64,000 bases of DNA from NCBI RefSeq assembly GCF_003054045.1, contig NZ_QBKH01000005.1:62001-126000 (forward strand), written 5' to 3'. The notes below the pieces were generated by a model, which worked only from the letters and a program-made list of their open reading frames with translations, was not told where the DNA came from and did no database searches. Source of the DNA: Sphingobacterium faecium. GTDB lineage: Bacteria; Bacteroidota; Bacteroidia; Sphingobacteriales; Sphingobacteriaceae. This document shows positions 26,434 through 34,835 of this stretch, piece after piece (position 1 is the stretch's first letter; every line of letters begins with the position of its first letter). The translations under genes were made by a program, and so were the position numbers.

Positions 26434-28920
26434 TTATCTACTCAATGGTATTTCTCTATTTATTTCCGTCATATTGACTTCTTTAATTTTGGAGTCGCCA
26501 ATCAGGTATTCAGAAAAATAATCACCCATTTTCCAGAAGAAATATTCCGTCATATCACCAAATCCATGGCGTTGCCCCGGTAAAAGTAAAAAGTCAAATC
26601 GCTTATTTGCTTTGATCAAAGCATTCACCATCCGAATTGAATTGGCAGGGTGTACATTATTGTCAATATCACCCGTTGCAATTAAAAGTTTGCCTTTCAG
26701 ATTTTTTGCTAAATCTGTATTTTTATCGATCTGGTAAGTAAAAGTAGTATCCCCCTTAGCACTAATTTTCTCTGTAACACCATGATGTCTTTCACTCCAC
26801 CATCTGTTATAGATGTTGTTTTCATGGTTTCCAGCACCAGAAACAGCTACTTTAAAAAAATCAGGATAGACCAGCATTGCAGCTGTGGACATAAATCCAC
26901 CACCTGAATGCCCAGTAATTCCTACACGGTTGATGTCAATAAATTTATAACGATCCGCTAATTGTTCAGCAGCAGCCTTTTTATCTTCTAATCCATAATC
27001 CCTCAAGTTGCCATAACCAAATGTATGGTACCATTTTGATCTTGCAGGATGTCCACCACGGTTACCCACAGTGATGACAACCATACCAAACTGGGCTAAT
27101 CGGTCAATTCTATCCATACTTCTGCCGAAAGATTGATTGACAGCCTCTGTTTGAGGCCCTGGGTAGATGTATTCCACAATAGGATATGTTTTGGTGCTGT
27201 CAAAATCAAATGGCTTATACATTACGCCATATAAGTCTGTAATACCATCCCCAGCTTTTACTTTAAACGGTTGTGGAAATTTATATCCCGCAGCAAATAA
27301 TAAAGAAAGATCAGCCTTCTCTAACGTCATTAATTTTTTTCCATTGGTATGATATAGAGCAATTTCAGGAATGCTATTTACTCTAGAAAAATTATTTACA
27401 AAATAACGAGAGCTTTCACTAACATCAACTTGGTGATCAAAGTTACCAGGGTTTAATAATTTTAGATTTGCTCCGTTGAATCCCACGCTGTAGTGATGCA
27501 AATAATAGGGATCTTCATTTTGCTCTTTTCCATTTGCAGTAAAATACAAGGTCCTTGTCGCCATATCAGATCCGGTAATCTCTTCACAATTGAAAGAACC
27601 ACTTGTCACTTGTTGTTTCAGGTTGCCTTGATGATCATATAAATAAAAATGTCCCCATCCATCACGTTGTGACCAGTGGATAAACTCCGTGCCATTATTA
27701 ATCAATAACGGTTTTTTGATATCTTGATAGACGTTGGAGCGTTCCTCTACTAATACTTGAGTTGAACCATCTATATTTACTTTAACCAAGTCGATACGCT
27801 TCAAATCACGACTAGATCGAGCAAGATAAAAAGCATCATTTGTTCCTAACCAATAGTTGATAAAGTAATCACCTTTGTAGCTATTTTTGTCAACATTTTT
27901 TGACCAGTTACTTAAAGTCTGGTTCTTAAAAGCTCCAATTTTTATTTGTTTATATGATTTATCAGAAGCGTTAAAAACAAATAACTGCGTCTCTGTAGAA
28001 TCCGTTTCACCGGGCATCTGATATTTATAAGTTTCTAATGTTGGACGTTTACTGCCTACATTATTGATAACCCACAAGGGATTCAAGCTTCTATTATCTT
28101 TACGCGTAATCACGAAGTATTTTCCATCAGGAGACCAGTTCATCCATACACGTTTACGTTTAACAACATCTTCTTCCTTTTTATCATCACCTGTTGTGGT
28201 GCTGTATTCATCACCAGCCCAGGCGTAATACTGAACCCCATCCTTCGTGATTTGATGCTCTACAATCGTACTGTCTTTTTCATTTTTAACAGCCTTTTCA
28301 TAATTCGCGCGATCCATCCAGAACAGATTAAAATCCTTTGCAAAATAAATCGTATTGGTGTCAGGAGAGAAGGTAGCCCAAGATAAGGCTTGTTTTTCTT
28401 TTGTTTTATCGCTTAATTCTGTAACTTTTTGAGTAGCCAGATCATATTCCAAGAAGAAAATCTTCTTTTTCAACGTATCGGTTTTTACTTTCAGTTTTTC
28501 AATCTCTTCTTTAGACTTTACCGTATCCTTAGTACTTGCAACTTCAAATCTGATTTTCTTTTCATCTTTTGTAAATTTAAGATTTTGAAGAGTAAGATGC
28601 TGAGCATCAAAAGGATTTTTCACGATCTTGGTAATTTGAGCAGCAAGCTTTTCACGATCAAAAAGTGTTTCCTTTTTATTGGATGCAGGATCTACTAAAT
28701 ACCAATTTTTACCTTGCGGGGTAGTGAAATCATACCAAAATCGATCTGTAAAATTAATCCAATTGGGCTTAATTGTTGTCGAGAAAATCATTTTCTTCAG
28801 CTTCTCAGGCGAAAATTTAGCCGCCAATTGATAATTTGCTTTAGGAGGAGGGGTTGGTTCTTGTGCTGTTGCATAAAAAGATAGCAGCAACAGGCTTAGG
28901 AATAAGTAAATTTTATTCAT
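26434..28920 (-). CDS. S9 family peptidase, DPP4-like
   Basis: A signal peptide (residues 1-19, cleaved near ATAQ) exports this 828-residue serine peptidase, most likely to the periplasm. Residues about 60-560 form the beta-propeller domain. The C-terminal alpha/beta hydrolase domain carries GITGHSGGGFMS (catalytic Ser), GDIDNNVHPANS (Asp) and LPGQRHGFGD (His). The TIVEYIYPGPQT strand is typical of the dipeptidyl-peptidase IV group. It likely removes N-terminal dipeptides. It has its own promoter-like element and leads a two-gene unit. Confidence 0.93.
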   Translation of the reverse strand: MNKIYLFLSLLLLSFYATAQEPTPPPKANYQLAAKFSPEKLKKMIFSTTIKPNWINFTDRFWYDFTTPQGKNWYLVDPASNKKETLFDREKLAAQITKIVKNPFDAQHLTLQNLKFTKDEKKIRFEVASTKDTVKSKEEIEKLKVKTDTLKKKIFFLEYDLATQKVTELSDKTKEKQALSWATFSPDTNTIYFAKDFNLFWMDRANYEKAVKNEKDSTIVEHQITKDGVQYYAWAGDEYSTTTGDDKKEEDVVKRKRVWMNWSPDGKYFVITRKDNRSLNPLWVINNVGSKRPTLETYKYQMPGETDSTETQLFVFNASDKSYKQIKIGAFKNQTLSNWSKNVDKNSYKGDYFINYWLGTNDAFYLARSSRDLKRIDLVKVNIDGSTQVLVEERSNVYQDIKKPLLINNGTEFIHWSQRDGWGHFYLYDHQGNLKQQVTSGSFNCEEITGSDMATRTLYFTANGKEQNEDPYYLHHYSVGFNGANLKLLNPGNFDHQVDVSESSRYFVNNFSRVNSIPEIALYHTNGKKLMTLEKADLSLLFAAGYKFPQPFKVKAGDGITDLYGVMYKPFDFDSTKTYPIVEYIYPGPQTEAVNQSFGRSMDRIDRLAQFGMVVITVGNRGGHPARSKWYHTFGYGNLRDYGLEDKKAAAEQLADRYKFIDINRVGITGHSGGGFMSTAAMLVYPDFFKVAVSGAGNHENNIYNRWWSERHHGVTEKISAKGDTTFTYQIDKNTDLAKNLKGKLLIATGDIDNNVHPANSIRMVNALIKANKRFDFLLLPGQRHGFGDMTEYFFWKMGDYFSEYLIGDSKIKEVNMTEINREIPLSR

Positions 28921-28947
28921 TCTTTAGTTTTATATGTATAATAAAGC

Positions 28948-28976
28948 CAAAAGTATTAAGTAATCACCTAAGAAAG
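28948..28976 (-). promoter_or_regulatory. Possible promoter of the DPP4-like peptidase gene
   Basis: On the minus strand, TTTC (28976-28973), a 17-bp spacer and TACTTTTG (28955-28948) approximate the Bacteroidota consensus. The leader would be about 23 nt. Confidence 0.45.
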
Positions 28977-29009
28977 AAGTAAGTCTTGTAAAATTTTAGT
29001 TAATGAGCA

Positions 29010-30431
29010 TTAAGAAAAGAATTTTTCATTAAAATTTACTAAAAATAACTCATCAGTGGCTCGTGTTATACCAGTATACAGCCATCTTAAAAATTCTGTC
29101 GTCAACATTTCATCGGTCAAGTATCCTTGATCTACAAAAACAGCTGGCCATTGACCACCTTGTGCTTTATGACAGGTAATAGCAAAGGCAAATTTAATTT
29201 GCAATGCATTATAATACGGATCCTTTTTGATCGCTTCCAGACGATCTTGTTTTAGAAATATATCTTCATAATCTAACGCTACCGCCTCATATAGTTTTTT
29301 TTGATCTTCATAAGGAAGGTTAGGACTATCGGTATATAGACTATCCAATATAACACGACAAGTGATGGGCTCTTGATTTTGAGTATCCATAAACTCAAGC
29401 GTGATATCCGCAAACCGAAAACCATGCTGCTCATGAACATTACTTACTTTCCTTATTTTAGCCATATCACCATTCGCAATAAATCCATTTTCAATCCCGT
29501 TATCTTGTAACCAAAAATAATTGTTGCGAACCACCATAATATGATCACCACCTGTGATCTCCTCATCACGGAATAAAATTTGATTGCGAATATGTTGATT
29601 ATATAGATTAGCAGACTTGTTGGAGCGACAAATAATCATTGTATTTTCAATCCCAAACTTATCATAAGCATAATTAATACCCTCAATCAAACGTTCTCCT
29701 GTCATACGGTAAATATCTTTGAATCCATTGGTTATGAATTTAGGAAAAGGATAAGTCCCCTCCAATTCCTCCAAGTTTATTTCTTGCCTAATTTTCGTCG
29801 CATTAAATAAAATGCCCGAATCCTTTTGTTGCCGCACGACGTCGGTCAACTCGAAAGTATAGGGATGAAAATAGAATTCATTTTCCAGATAAGCCGGGTT
29901 TAGTGCAGGACTTTCCCATAGTCCTACTGGTGGTAGTTGAGCCGTATCGCCCACAAACATAATTGAACAATGCTTACCGCTGCGTACGTATCGAACGAGG
30001 TCGTCGAGTAAACTTTTTGAAAACATATTGACACTTTCATTCGAGATCATCGAAGACTCATCGATGATAAACAACGTATCTTCATGTAAATTTTCAGCTA
30101 ATGCAAAATCAAGCTGAAAAGAAACCGCATTTTTCTTACGATATATTTTTTTATGGATAGTTAGGGCAGGTCTACCTGAATAGAAACTCATTACTTTTGC
30201 GGCGCGACCTGTAGGAGCAAGCAGAACAGCCTTTTTCTTTATATAAGGCAATGTTTTGACTAAAGAAGAGATGATAGTGGTCTTACCTGTACCGGCATAT
30301 CCCTTTAAGACAAAACAATCTTGCGTATGAAACGAACTCAAAAATTGAGCGAGCAATTCAAAAACAGAATTTTGCTGTGGAGTTGCTGTCCAAGGAAAGC
30401 GTTGAATTAATAAATCTTTAATAAGCACCAT
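29010..30431 (-). CDS. RecD-like ATP-dependent DNA helicase (superfamily 1)
   Basis: Helicase motifs are in order: motif I LKGYAGTGKTTIISSL near residue 45, motif Ia LLAPTGRAAKVMS, motif II FIIDESSMISN, motif III FVGDTAQLPPVG, and C-terminal TCHKAQGGQWPAVFVD and RWLYTGITRATDEL (motifs V and VI). The 473-residue length is that of the short RecD2/Dda-like helicases common in Bacteroidota, with no N-terminal extension. It has no RecB/RecC neighbour, so a role in recombination or replication restart is only inferred. ATG at 30431 is preferred over TTG at 30434. Confidence 0.9.
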   Translation of the reverse strand: MVLIKDLLIQRFPWTATPQQNSVFELLAQFLSSFHTQDCFVLKGYAGTGKTTIISSLVKTLPYIKKKAVLLAPTGRAAKVMSFYSGRPALTIHKKIYRKKNAVSFQLDFALAENLHEDTLFIIDESSMISNESVNMFSKSLLDDLVRYVRSGKHCSIMFVGDTAQLPPVGLWESPALNPAYLENEFYFHPYTFELTDVVRQQKDSGILFNATKIRQEINLEELEGTYPFPKFITNGFKDIYRMTGERLIEGINYAYDKFGIENTMIICRSNKSANLYNQHIRNQILFRDEEITGGDHIMVVRNNYFWLQDNGIENGFIANGDMAKIRKVSNVHEQHGFRFADITLEFMDTQNQEPITCRVILDSLYTDSPNLPYEDQKKLYEAVALDYEDIFLKQDRLEAIKKDPYYNALQIKFAFAITCHKAQGGQWPAVFVDQGYLTDEMLTTEFLRWLYTGITRATDELFLVNFNEKFFS

Positions 30432-30448
30432 CAAAGTTATCTAAAAGG

Positions 30449-30479
30449 TTTGTCTTATCGTTTAGAAAAGTTAATTTTG
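30449..30479 (+). promoter_or_regulatory. Promoter of the DUF3822-rsmD-coaD operon
   Basis: TTTG at 30449-30452, a 19-bp spacer and TAATTTTG at 30472-30479 are a full match to the Bacteroidota consensus. The leader to the ATG at 30522 would be about 38 nt. Confidence 0.65.
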
Positions 30480-30521
30480 TTAGGTTGTACAATTTAATAA
30501 TTGAATTTGGAAAGCATACAT

Positions 30522-31319
30522 ATGAATTATATCTCTGAGGATTTCAATATCCATTTTTTGCCAGAATATACCTTATCTGCAAAAGCAGGTTTTAGCAAGG
30601 ACGTTATCACAATAACAGACAGCAAGTTAAACCTGAATCTCTTACTGGAATATGATGCTGAAAATCCAAAATTGGAAGCCACTCAAATTTTGAGTTTACC
30701 CTTTCGATTTGTCAAAGTGGTGATACCGCACCAAAGTTTAACCTTTATCCCACAAGAAGTTTTTCAAGAGGATCGTTTAAGTGATTATGCACCCTATCTT
30801 GTAGAGCATGCGACCGATCATATACATACCTATGAAATGAAAAACTTAGGTATTGTAGCAGTATTTGAATACGACTTGATTTTGTACAACAGATGGAAAG
30901 CATTATTTCCAGATGCTCAAATATTTCCTGAATTCTGTATTATACTTGATCAGGCTCAAGATTTGGTACCCATCAGGGGGTCAGTGCTAGGCGTACATTT
31001 TGTATCTCACCATTTGGTAGACCTCTATGTATTTCAAAACGGTCAATTCATCTTATATAACTCCTTTGATGTCTATTTTGCTGAAGATTTGAATTACTAT
31101 ATTCTGAATATTTTACAACAATTTTCATTATCAGAACAAGTTTCTAAACTCTTGATATCAGGAGATATACCTAACGACAGTTATATGAAATGTTTAGAAA
31201 GATATTCTGATACAATAGCCTATTTAACATCTAAAAGCAAGGTACATATTAACCACGATCACGACGAAATCAATTTAAAAAATTATAACACTTTATTTGA
31301 CGCGATACTATGCGAATAA
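30522..31319 (+). CDS. DUF3822 family protein
   Basis: This protein of 265 residues matches the DUF3822 family, usually found just upstream of rsmD in Bacteroidota. The pattern is an actin-like ATPase fold without obvious catalytic residues: alternating strands and short helices (LSLPFRFVKVVIPHQSL, HFVSHHLVDLYVFQNGQF, YYILNILQQFSLSEQ). Its function is unknown. ATG at 30522 is preferred over the upstream TTG at 30501. Its 3' end overlaps the rsmD start by 10 bp, which implies coupled translation. Confidence 0.82.
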   Translation: MNYISEDFNIHFLPEYTLSAKAGFSKDVITITDSKLNLNLLLEYDAENPKLEATQILSLPFRFVKVVIPHQSLTFIPQEVFQEDRLSDYAPYLVEHATDHIHTYEMKNLGIVAVFEYDLILYNRWKALFPDAQIFPEFCIILDQAQDLVPIRGSVLGVHFVSHHLVDLYVFQNGQFILYNSFDVYFAEDLNYYILNILQQFSLSEQVSKLLISGDIPNDSYMKCLERYSDTIAYLTSKSKVHINHDHDEINLKNYNTLFDAILCE

Positions 31320-31843
31320 TAGGAGGGCAATATGGTGGTATACGCCTTCATCCACCCACAAATCTACCCGTAAGACCAACTACGGATATCGCAAAGGAAG
31401 CTTTGTTTAACATCTTACAAAATCGACTAGATTTCGACCAATTAAATTGCCTTGATTTATTTGCTGGTACAGGTAATATTAGTTTTGAACTCGCCTCTCG
31501 CTACGCACATGCCGTTGAGTCGATTGATTTACACTTCAAGTGTGTACAATACATTACCGAAACGGCAAAAAAGATGAATATTTCAACGATAAATGCTAAA
31601 AAAGCAGATGTGTTTAAATATATTCAAAATTCAAAGACCAAATTTGACTTTATTTTTGCAGATCCTCCTTACGATATTCCAAAATTACCGCAGTTAGCAC
31701 ATTTGATATTGGAAAATGAACTTCTGAATAAGGGCGGTTTATTAATTATTGAACATCCATCAACTAGAGAAATGGATCCACATCCAAATTTTGTCGAAAA
31801 AAGAAAGTATGGATATTCATCATTCTCATTTTACACCTGTTAA
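31310..31843 (+). CDS. rsmD: 16S rRNA (guanine(966)-N(2))-methyltransferase
   Basis: This Rossmann-fold methyltransferase modifies G966 of 16S rRNA. It has the typical start MRIIGGQYGG, then RPTTDIAKEALFNIL, the SAM-binding LDLFAGTGNISFELASR, and the catalytic FADPPYDIP. Length 177 is normal. It overlaps DUF3822 by 10 bp and is followed by coaD after 3 bp, a common arrangement. Confidence 0.95.
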   Translation: MRIIGGQYGGIRLHPPTNLPVRPTTDIAKEALFNILQNRLDFDQLNCLDLFAGTGNISFELASRYAHAVESIDLHFKCVQYITETAKKMNISTINAKKADVFKYIQNSKTKFDFIFADPPYDIPKLPQLAHLILENELLNKGGLLIIEHPSTREMDPHPNFVEKRKYGYSSFSFYTC

Positions 31844-31846
31844 ATT

Positions 31847-32326
31847 ATGAAGATTGCTGTTTTTCCTGGATCCTTTGATCCCTTTACATTAGCACATCAA
31901 GATCTTGTCGAACGTGCCTTACCTCTTTTTGATAAAATTTATATTGCTATTGGTGTCAATAGTGCCAAGCAGGGTTTATTGACAGTCGGGGATAAATTGG
32001 CAACCATACAAGCTGTTTTCAAAGATAAACCAACGATTGAAGTTGTTTCCTTTGAAGGGTTGACGATTAATTTTTGCAATACAGTTGGCGCCAACTTTTT
32101 AATAAGGGGTCTTCGAAATACTGCAGATTTTGAATTTGAAAATAGTATCGCACAAAATAACTTGATTTTGGCGCCACATATTGAAACTTACTTTTTGATG
32201 AGCAGGAGTGGACTTGCTCATATATCTTCCACGATTGTTCGAGATGTATGGAAAAATAAAGGTTCAATTGTAAATATGGTGCCTGCCGTTATCAATGATT
32301 TTTTAAGAAATAAAGATCCATTGTAA
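31847..32326 (+). CDS. coaD: Phosphopantetheine adenylyltransferase
   Basis: This enzyme carries out the fourth step of coenzyme A synthesis, joining AMP from ATP to phosphopantetheine. The nucleotidyltransferase signature is FPGSFDPFTLAHQDLVERA; the usual T-x-G-H reads T-L-A-H here, so a Gly is replaced by Ala. The second motif ISSTIVRD and the LIRGLRNTADFEFE segment are intact. Length 159 is normal. It closes the DUF3822-rsmD-coaD operon. Confidence 0.95.
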   Translation: MKIAVFPGSFDPFTLAHQDLVERALPLFDKIYIAIGVNSAKQGLLTVGDKLATIQAVFKDKPTIEVVSFEGLTINFCNTVGANFLIRGLRNTADFEFENSIAQNNLILAPHIETYFLMSRSGLAHISSTIVRDVWKNKGSIVNMVPAVINDFLRNKDPL

Positions 32327-32347
32327 TAAATCTTGATAAAAATACTG

Positions 32348-32380
32348 AAAAAGGGTATCCAAAATTTGGATACCCTTTTT
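32348..32380 (+). terminator. Intrinsic terminator after coaD
   Basis: AAAAAGGGTATCCAAA pairs with its complement with almost no loop (an extended palindrome) and is followed by TTTTT. Confidence 0.85.
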
Positions 32381-32596
32381 ATCTTAAAACAAAAATAATC
32401 ATAAGCCAAATTATATTTTGCAAACATATATAATTGTTTGTTTTAGAGGTGCTTAATAGCTTTAAGTTTAGTATTTGTGCAAGTGGAATATCCAAATGAT
32501 CTAACTGCTCTATATAATTGCCAAATAATATTCTGTTTTAAGCTTTATTGAAAACTAAATAATTGAAAATAAGATAAATAAACTCTTTCAGTCAAC

Positions 32597-32845
32597 CTAA
32601 GAATCATATCTTTCAAAGCCACTAAGGAAGGATTTACGCATGGCACTAAAGTGGTTAAGCACCTCAGCGATGAAAGCATCATCCAGTAATTCGAAGACAC
32701 CATTGACTCCGCCGACTATATCTGTTTCTGCAATCTTATAAGACTGCTCTAATGTGCCCTGTTCAAATTTGATGATGAACTTTTGATTCATACCGAAAAT
32801 GGATATCTTACAATCTGGATGTGGTAGCTCTGCTAATATTCTCAT
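32597..32845 (-). CDS. Conserved hypothetical protein, 82 residues
   Basis: This small soluble protein begins MRILAELPHPDCKISIFGMN, followed by a beta strand (KFIIKFEQGTLEQSYKI) and two helices. It looks like a complete small alpha/beta domain. I recognise it only as resembling short conserved Bacteroidota proteins without known function. It lies downstream of gdhA but is separated from it by a terminator, so it is probably expressed separately or by read-through. Confidence 0.65.
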   Translation of the reverse strand: MRILAELPHPDCKISIFGMNQKFIIKFEQGTLEQSYKIAETDIVGGVNGVFELLDDAFIAEVLNHFSAMRKSFLSGFERYDS

Positions 32846-32867
32846 GTTACTAATTTTTACAAAGTAA

Positions 32868-32905
32868 ATAAAAAAACGGTTAATCTTGTTGAAGGATTAA
32901 CCGTT
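32868..32905 (-). terminator. Intrinsic terminator of gdhA
   Basis: On the minus strand an 11-bp stem AACGGTTAATC/GATTAACCGTT is followed by a seven-T run. It lies directly after the gdhA stop. Confidence 0.88.
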
Positions 32906-32928
32906 ATATGGAAAAATAAAACGTAAAA

Positions 32929-34260
32929 TTAGACAATCCCTTGTTCAGTCATTGCTCTTGCTACTTTTAGAAATCCTCCGATATTGGCTCCCTTTAAGTA
33001 GTTGATATAATTTTTATCATGACCATATTTCACACAAGTCTTATGAATATTGACCATAATATCTTTCAATTTGCAATCGACCTCTTCTTTCGTCCATTGT
33101 TGACGAATCGAGTTTTGTGACATCTCTAATCCAGAAACAGCCACACCACCTGCATTTGCAGCCTTACCCGGTGCAAAACTAATTTGTGCATCATGGAAAA
33201 TTTTAATTGCTTCAGCTGTGGATGGCATATTTGCACCTTCAGCGATACATTGACAACCATTTGCAACTAAAGTCAGTGCATCTTCTTTTGTCAATTCATT
33301 TTGTGTAGCACACGGTAGTGCGATATCACATTTAAATTCCCATGGTTTTTTATCCGTGAAATATTTCGCATTCGGATATTTCGTAAGGTATTGATCCAAA
33401 TCACGACCAATAGTTCCGATATAAGCCAATTTTTCAGAAGTTATTCCATCTTCATCATAAAGTGTACCTTGGCTATTAGATAAGGTAATTACTTTTGCAC
33501 CTAAATGGATAGATTTTTCAGCAGCATAATACGCTACATTCCCAGCTCCTGAAATCGCTACCACTTTATCTTTTAAATTCTGATTGTTAAAGTCATAGAT
33601 GCACTCAACAAAGTAAAGTAAACCATAACCTGTCGCTTCCGGTCTTGTATAAGAGCCACCCCAAGCACTACCTTTGCCAGTTAAGACACCTGTAAATGCA
33701 TTTTGTAATCTTTTATATTGTCCAAATAAATAACCAATTTCACGTGTGCCAACACCGATATCACCTGCAGGTACATCAGTATCTGGACCGATATGTCTAA
33801 ATAGCTCTGTCATAAAGCTCTGGCAGAAGCGCATAATTTCAGCATCCGATTTTCCTTTTGGATTAAAATCAGCACCACCTTTACCGCCACCGATAGGTAA
33901 GCCTGTTAAGCTATTTTTGAATACCTGTTCGAAAGCCAAAAATTTCAATATACTCAAGTTAACCGATGGAGCAAAGCGTAACCCGCCTTTATATGGTCCG
34001 ATAGCACTGCTCATCTGAACACGGTAACCTCTATTGATCTCAACTTCGTTTTTATCATTTAACCAAGCCACACGAAATGATATAACACGCTCTGGCTCAA
34101 CTAATCTTTCTAAAATCCGTAGTTTAAGTAATTCTGGATGACTTTCAGAAATAAATGGAATTAAATCCTCTGTAACTTCTTGTACAGCTTGTAGAAATTC
34201 TGGTTCATTTGGATTGCGTTTCTCAACGTAATTGATGAATTCGTTAAAAGTATTTGACAT
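32929..34260 (-). CDS. gdhA: NADP-specific glutamate dehydrogenase
   Basis: This enzyme assimilates ammonia by reductive amination of 2-oxoglutarate. At 443 residues it fits the hexameric small-subunit class. Visible are the glutamate-binding YKGGLRFAPSVN, the catalytic-lysine region PIGGGKGGADFNPKGKSD, the DVPAGDIGVGTREIGYL motif, the nucleotide-binding ISGAGNVAYYAAEK, and C-terminal NAGGVAVSGLEMSQN. The preference for NADP is inferred from overall similarity. It is monocistronic. Confidence 0.96.
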   Translation of the reverse strand: MSNTFNEFINYVEKRNPNEPEFLQAVQEVTEDLIPFISESHPELLKLRILERLVEPERVISFRVAWLNDKNEVEINRGYRVQMSSAIGPYKGGLRFAPSVNLSILKFLAFEQVFKNSLTGLPIGGGKGGADFNPKGKSDAEIMRFCQSFMTELFRHIGPDTDVPAGDIGVGTREIGYLFGQYKRLQNAFTGVLTGKGSAWGGSYTRPEATGYGLLYFVECIYDFNNQNLKDKVVAISGAGNVAYYAAEKSIHLGAKVITLSNSQGTLYDEDGITSEKLAYIGTIGRDLDQYLTKYPNAKYFTDKKPWEFKCDIALPCATQNELTKEDALTLVANGCQCIAEGANMPSTAEAIKIFHDAQISFAPGKAANAGGVAVSGLEMSQNSIRQQWTKEEVDCKLKDIMVNIHKTCVKYGHDKNYINYLKGANIGGFLKVARAMTEQGIV

Positions 34261-34379
34261 GTATTATAGTAAATTTTTTCCCTTTTGAATTGCTAATATA
34301 TAAAAATTAAACATATTTCATTACATTTTTTTTATAAAAAACAACTGTTATATGTGAAAATTAAAAAGGCCTCGTTAGT

Positions 34380-34409
34380 TTTGCTTTCTTAATTAATTTG
34401 TTATTTTTG
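34380..34409 (+). promoter_or_regulatory. Promoter of the DUF6660-cus-like operon
   Basis: TTTG at 34380-34383, an 18-bp spacer and TATTTTTG at 34402-34409 match the Bacteroidota consensus. The predicted start near 34414 leaves about 17 nt before the TTG start codon. Confidence 0.6.
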
Positions 34410-34430
34410 TATAATATTTAAATTCAATAC

Positions 34431-34745
34431 TTGAAGATATTTGTCTATATATTAAGCTTATATTTCATCGCATTGACGATGGTTCCTTGTGCAGATCATG
34501 AACAGGAATCTTCTGCTGTACAGACTGCAGAGTATAAAGATATCCATCATAATGAAGAAGAACATGTAGATTATTGTTCTCCATTTTGTATCTGCTCTTG
34601 CTGCTCTACAGTTTTAAATATAGAACACAACACGATGATATCCTTTGTCACCGTATTATTGCACTCAAAAGATGAAATTGCGTACGAAAGCACTTTTTAT
34701 TCTTTTGACTACTCCAGCATCTGGCACCCCCCTCAACTCGTTTAA
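34431..34745 (+). CDS. DUF6660-type Cys/His-rich small exported protein
   Basis: The protein has 104 residues with a TTG start, supported by the promoter just upstream and by a proper signal peptide (MKIFVYILSLYFIALTMVPC). The mature part is rich in potential metal ligands: CADHEQE, DIHHNEEEHVDYC and the cluster CSPFCICSCC. This composition and its place at the head of a heavy-metal efflux operon suggest periplasmic metal binding, which is inference. The DUF6660 name is from memory of similar proteins upstream of cusA-like genes. Confidence 0.72.
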   Translation: MKIFVYILSLYFIALTMVPCADHEQESSAVQTAEYKDIHHNEEEHVDYCSPFCICSCCSTVLNIEHNTMISFVTVLLHSKDEIAYESTFYSFDYSSIWHPPQLV

Positions 34746-34835
34746 CACGAATTTTCTTAGAGTCTTACAGACTAAATTTCATTCACTCATTTTATCAATG
34801 AGCATTTTTGTATCGCTATTTTTAAGTATAATATT

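Noticed and set aside
30432..30439. TAACTTTG as a promoter for the RecD-like helicase
   Set aside because: The box lies directly against the ATG, so transcription would start inside the gene, and no -33 element is present.
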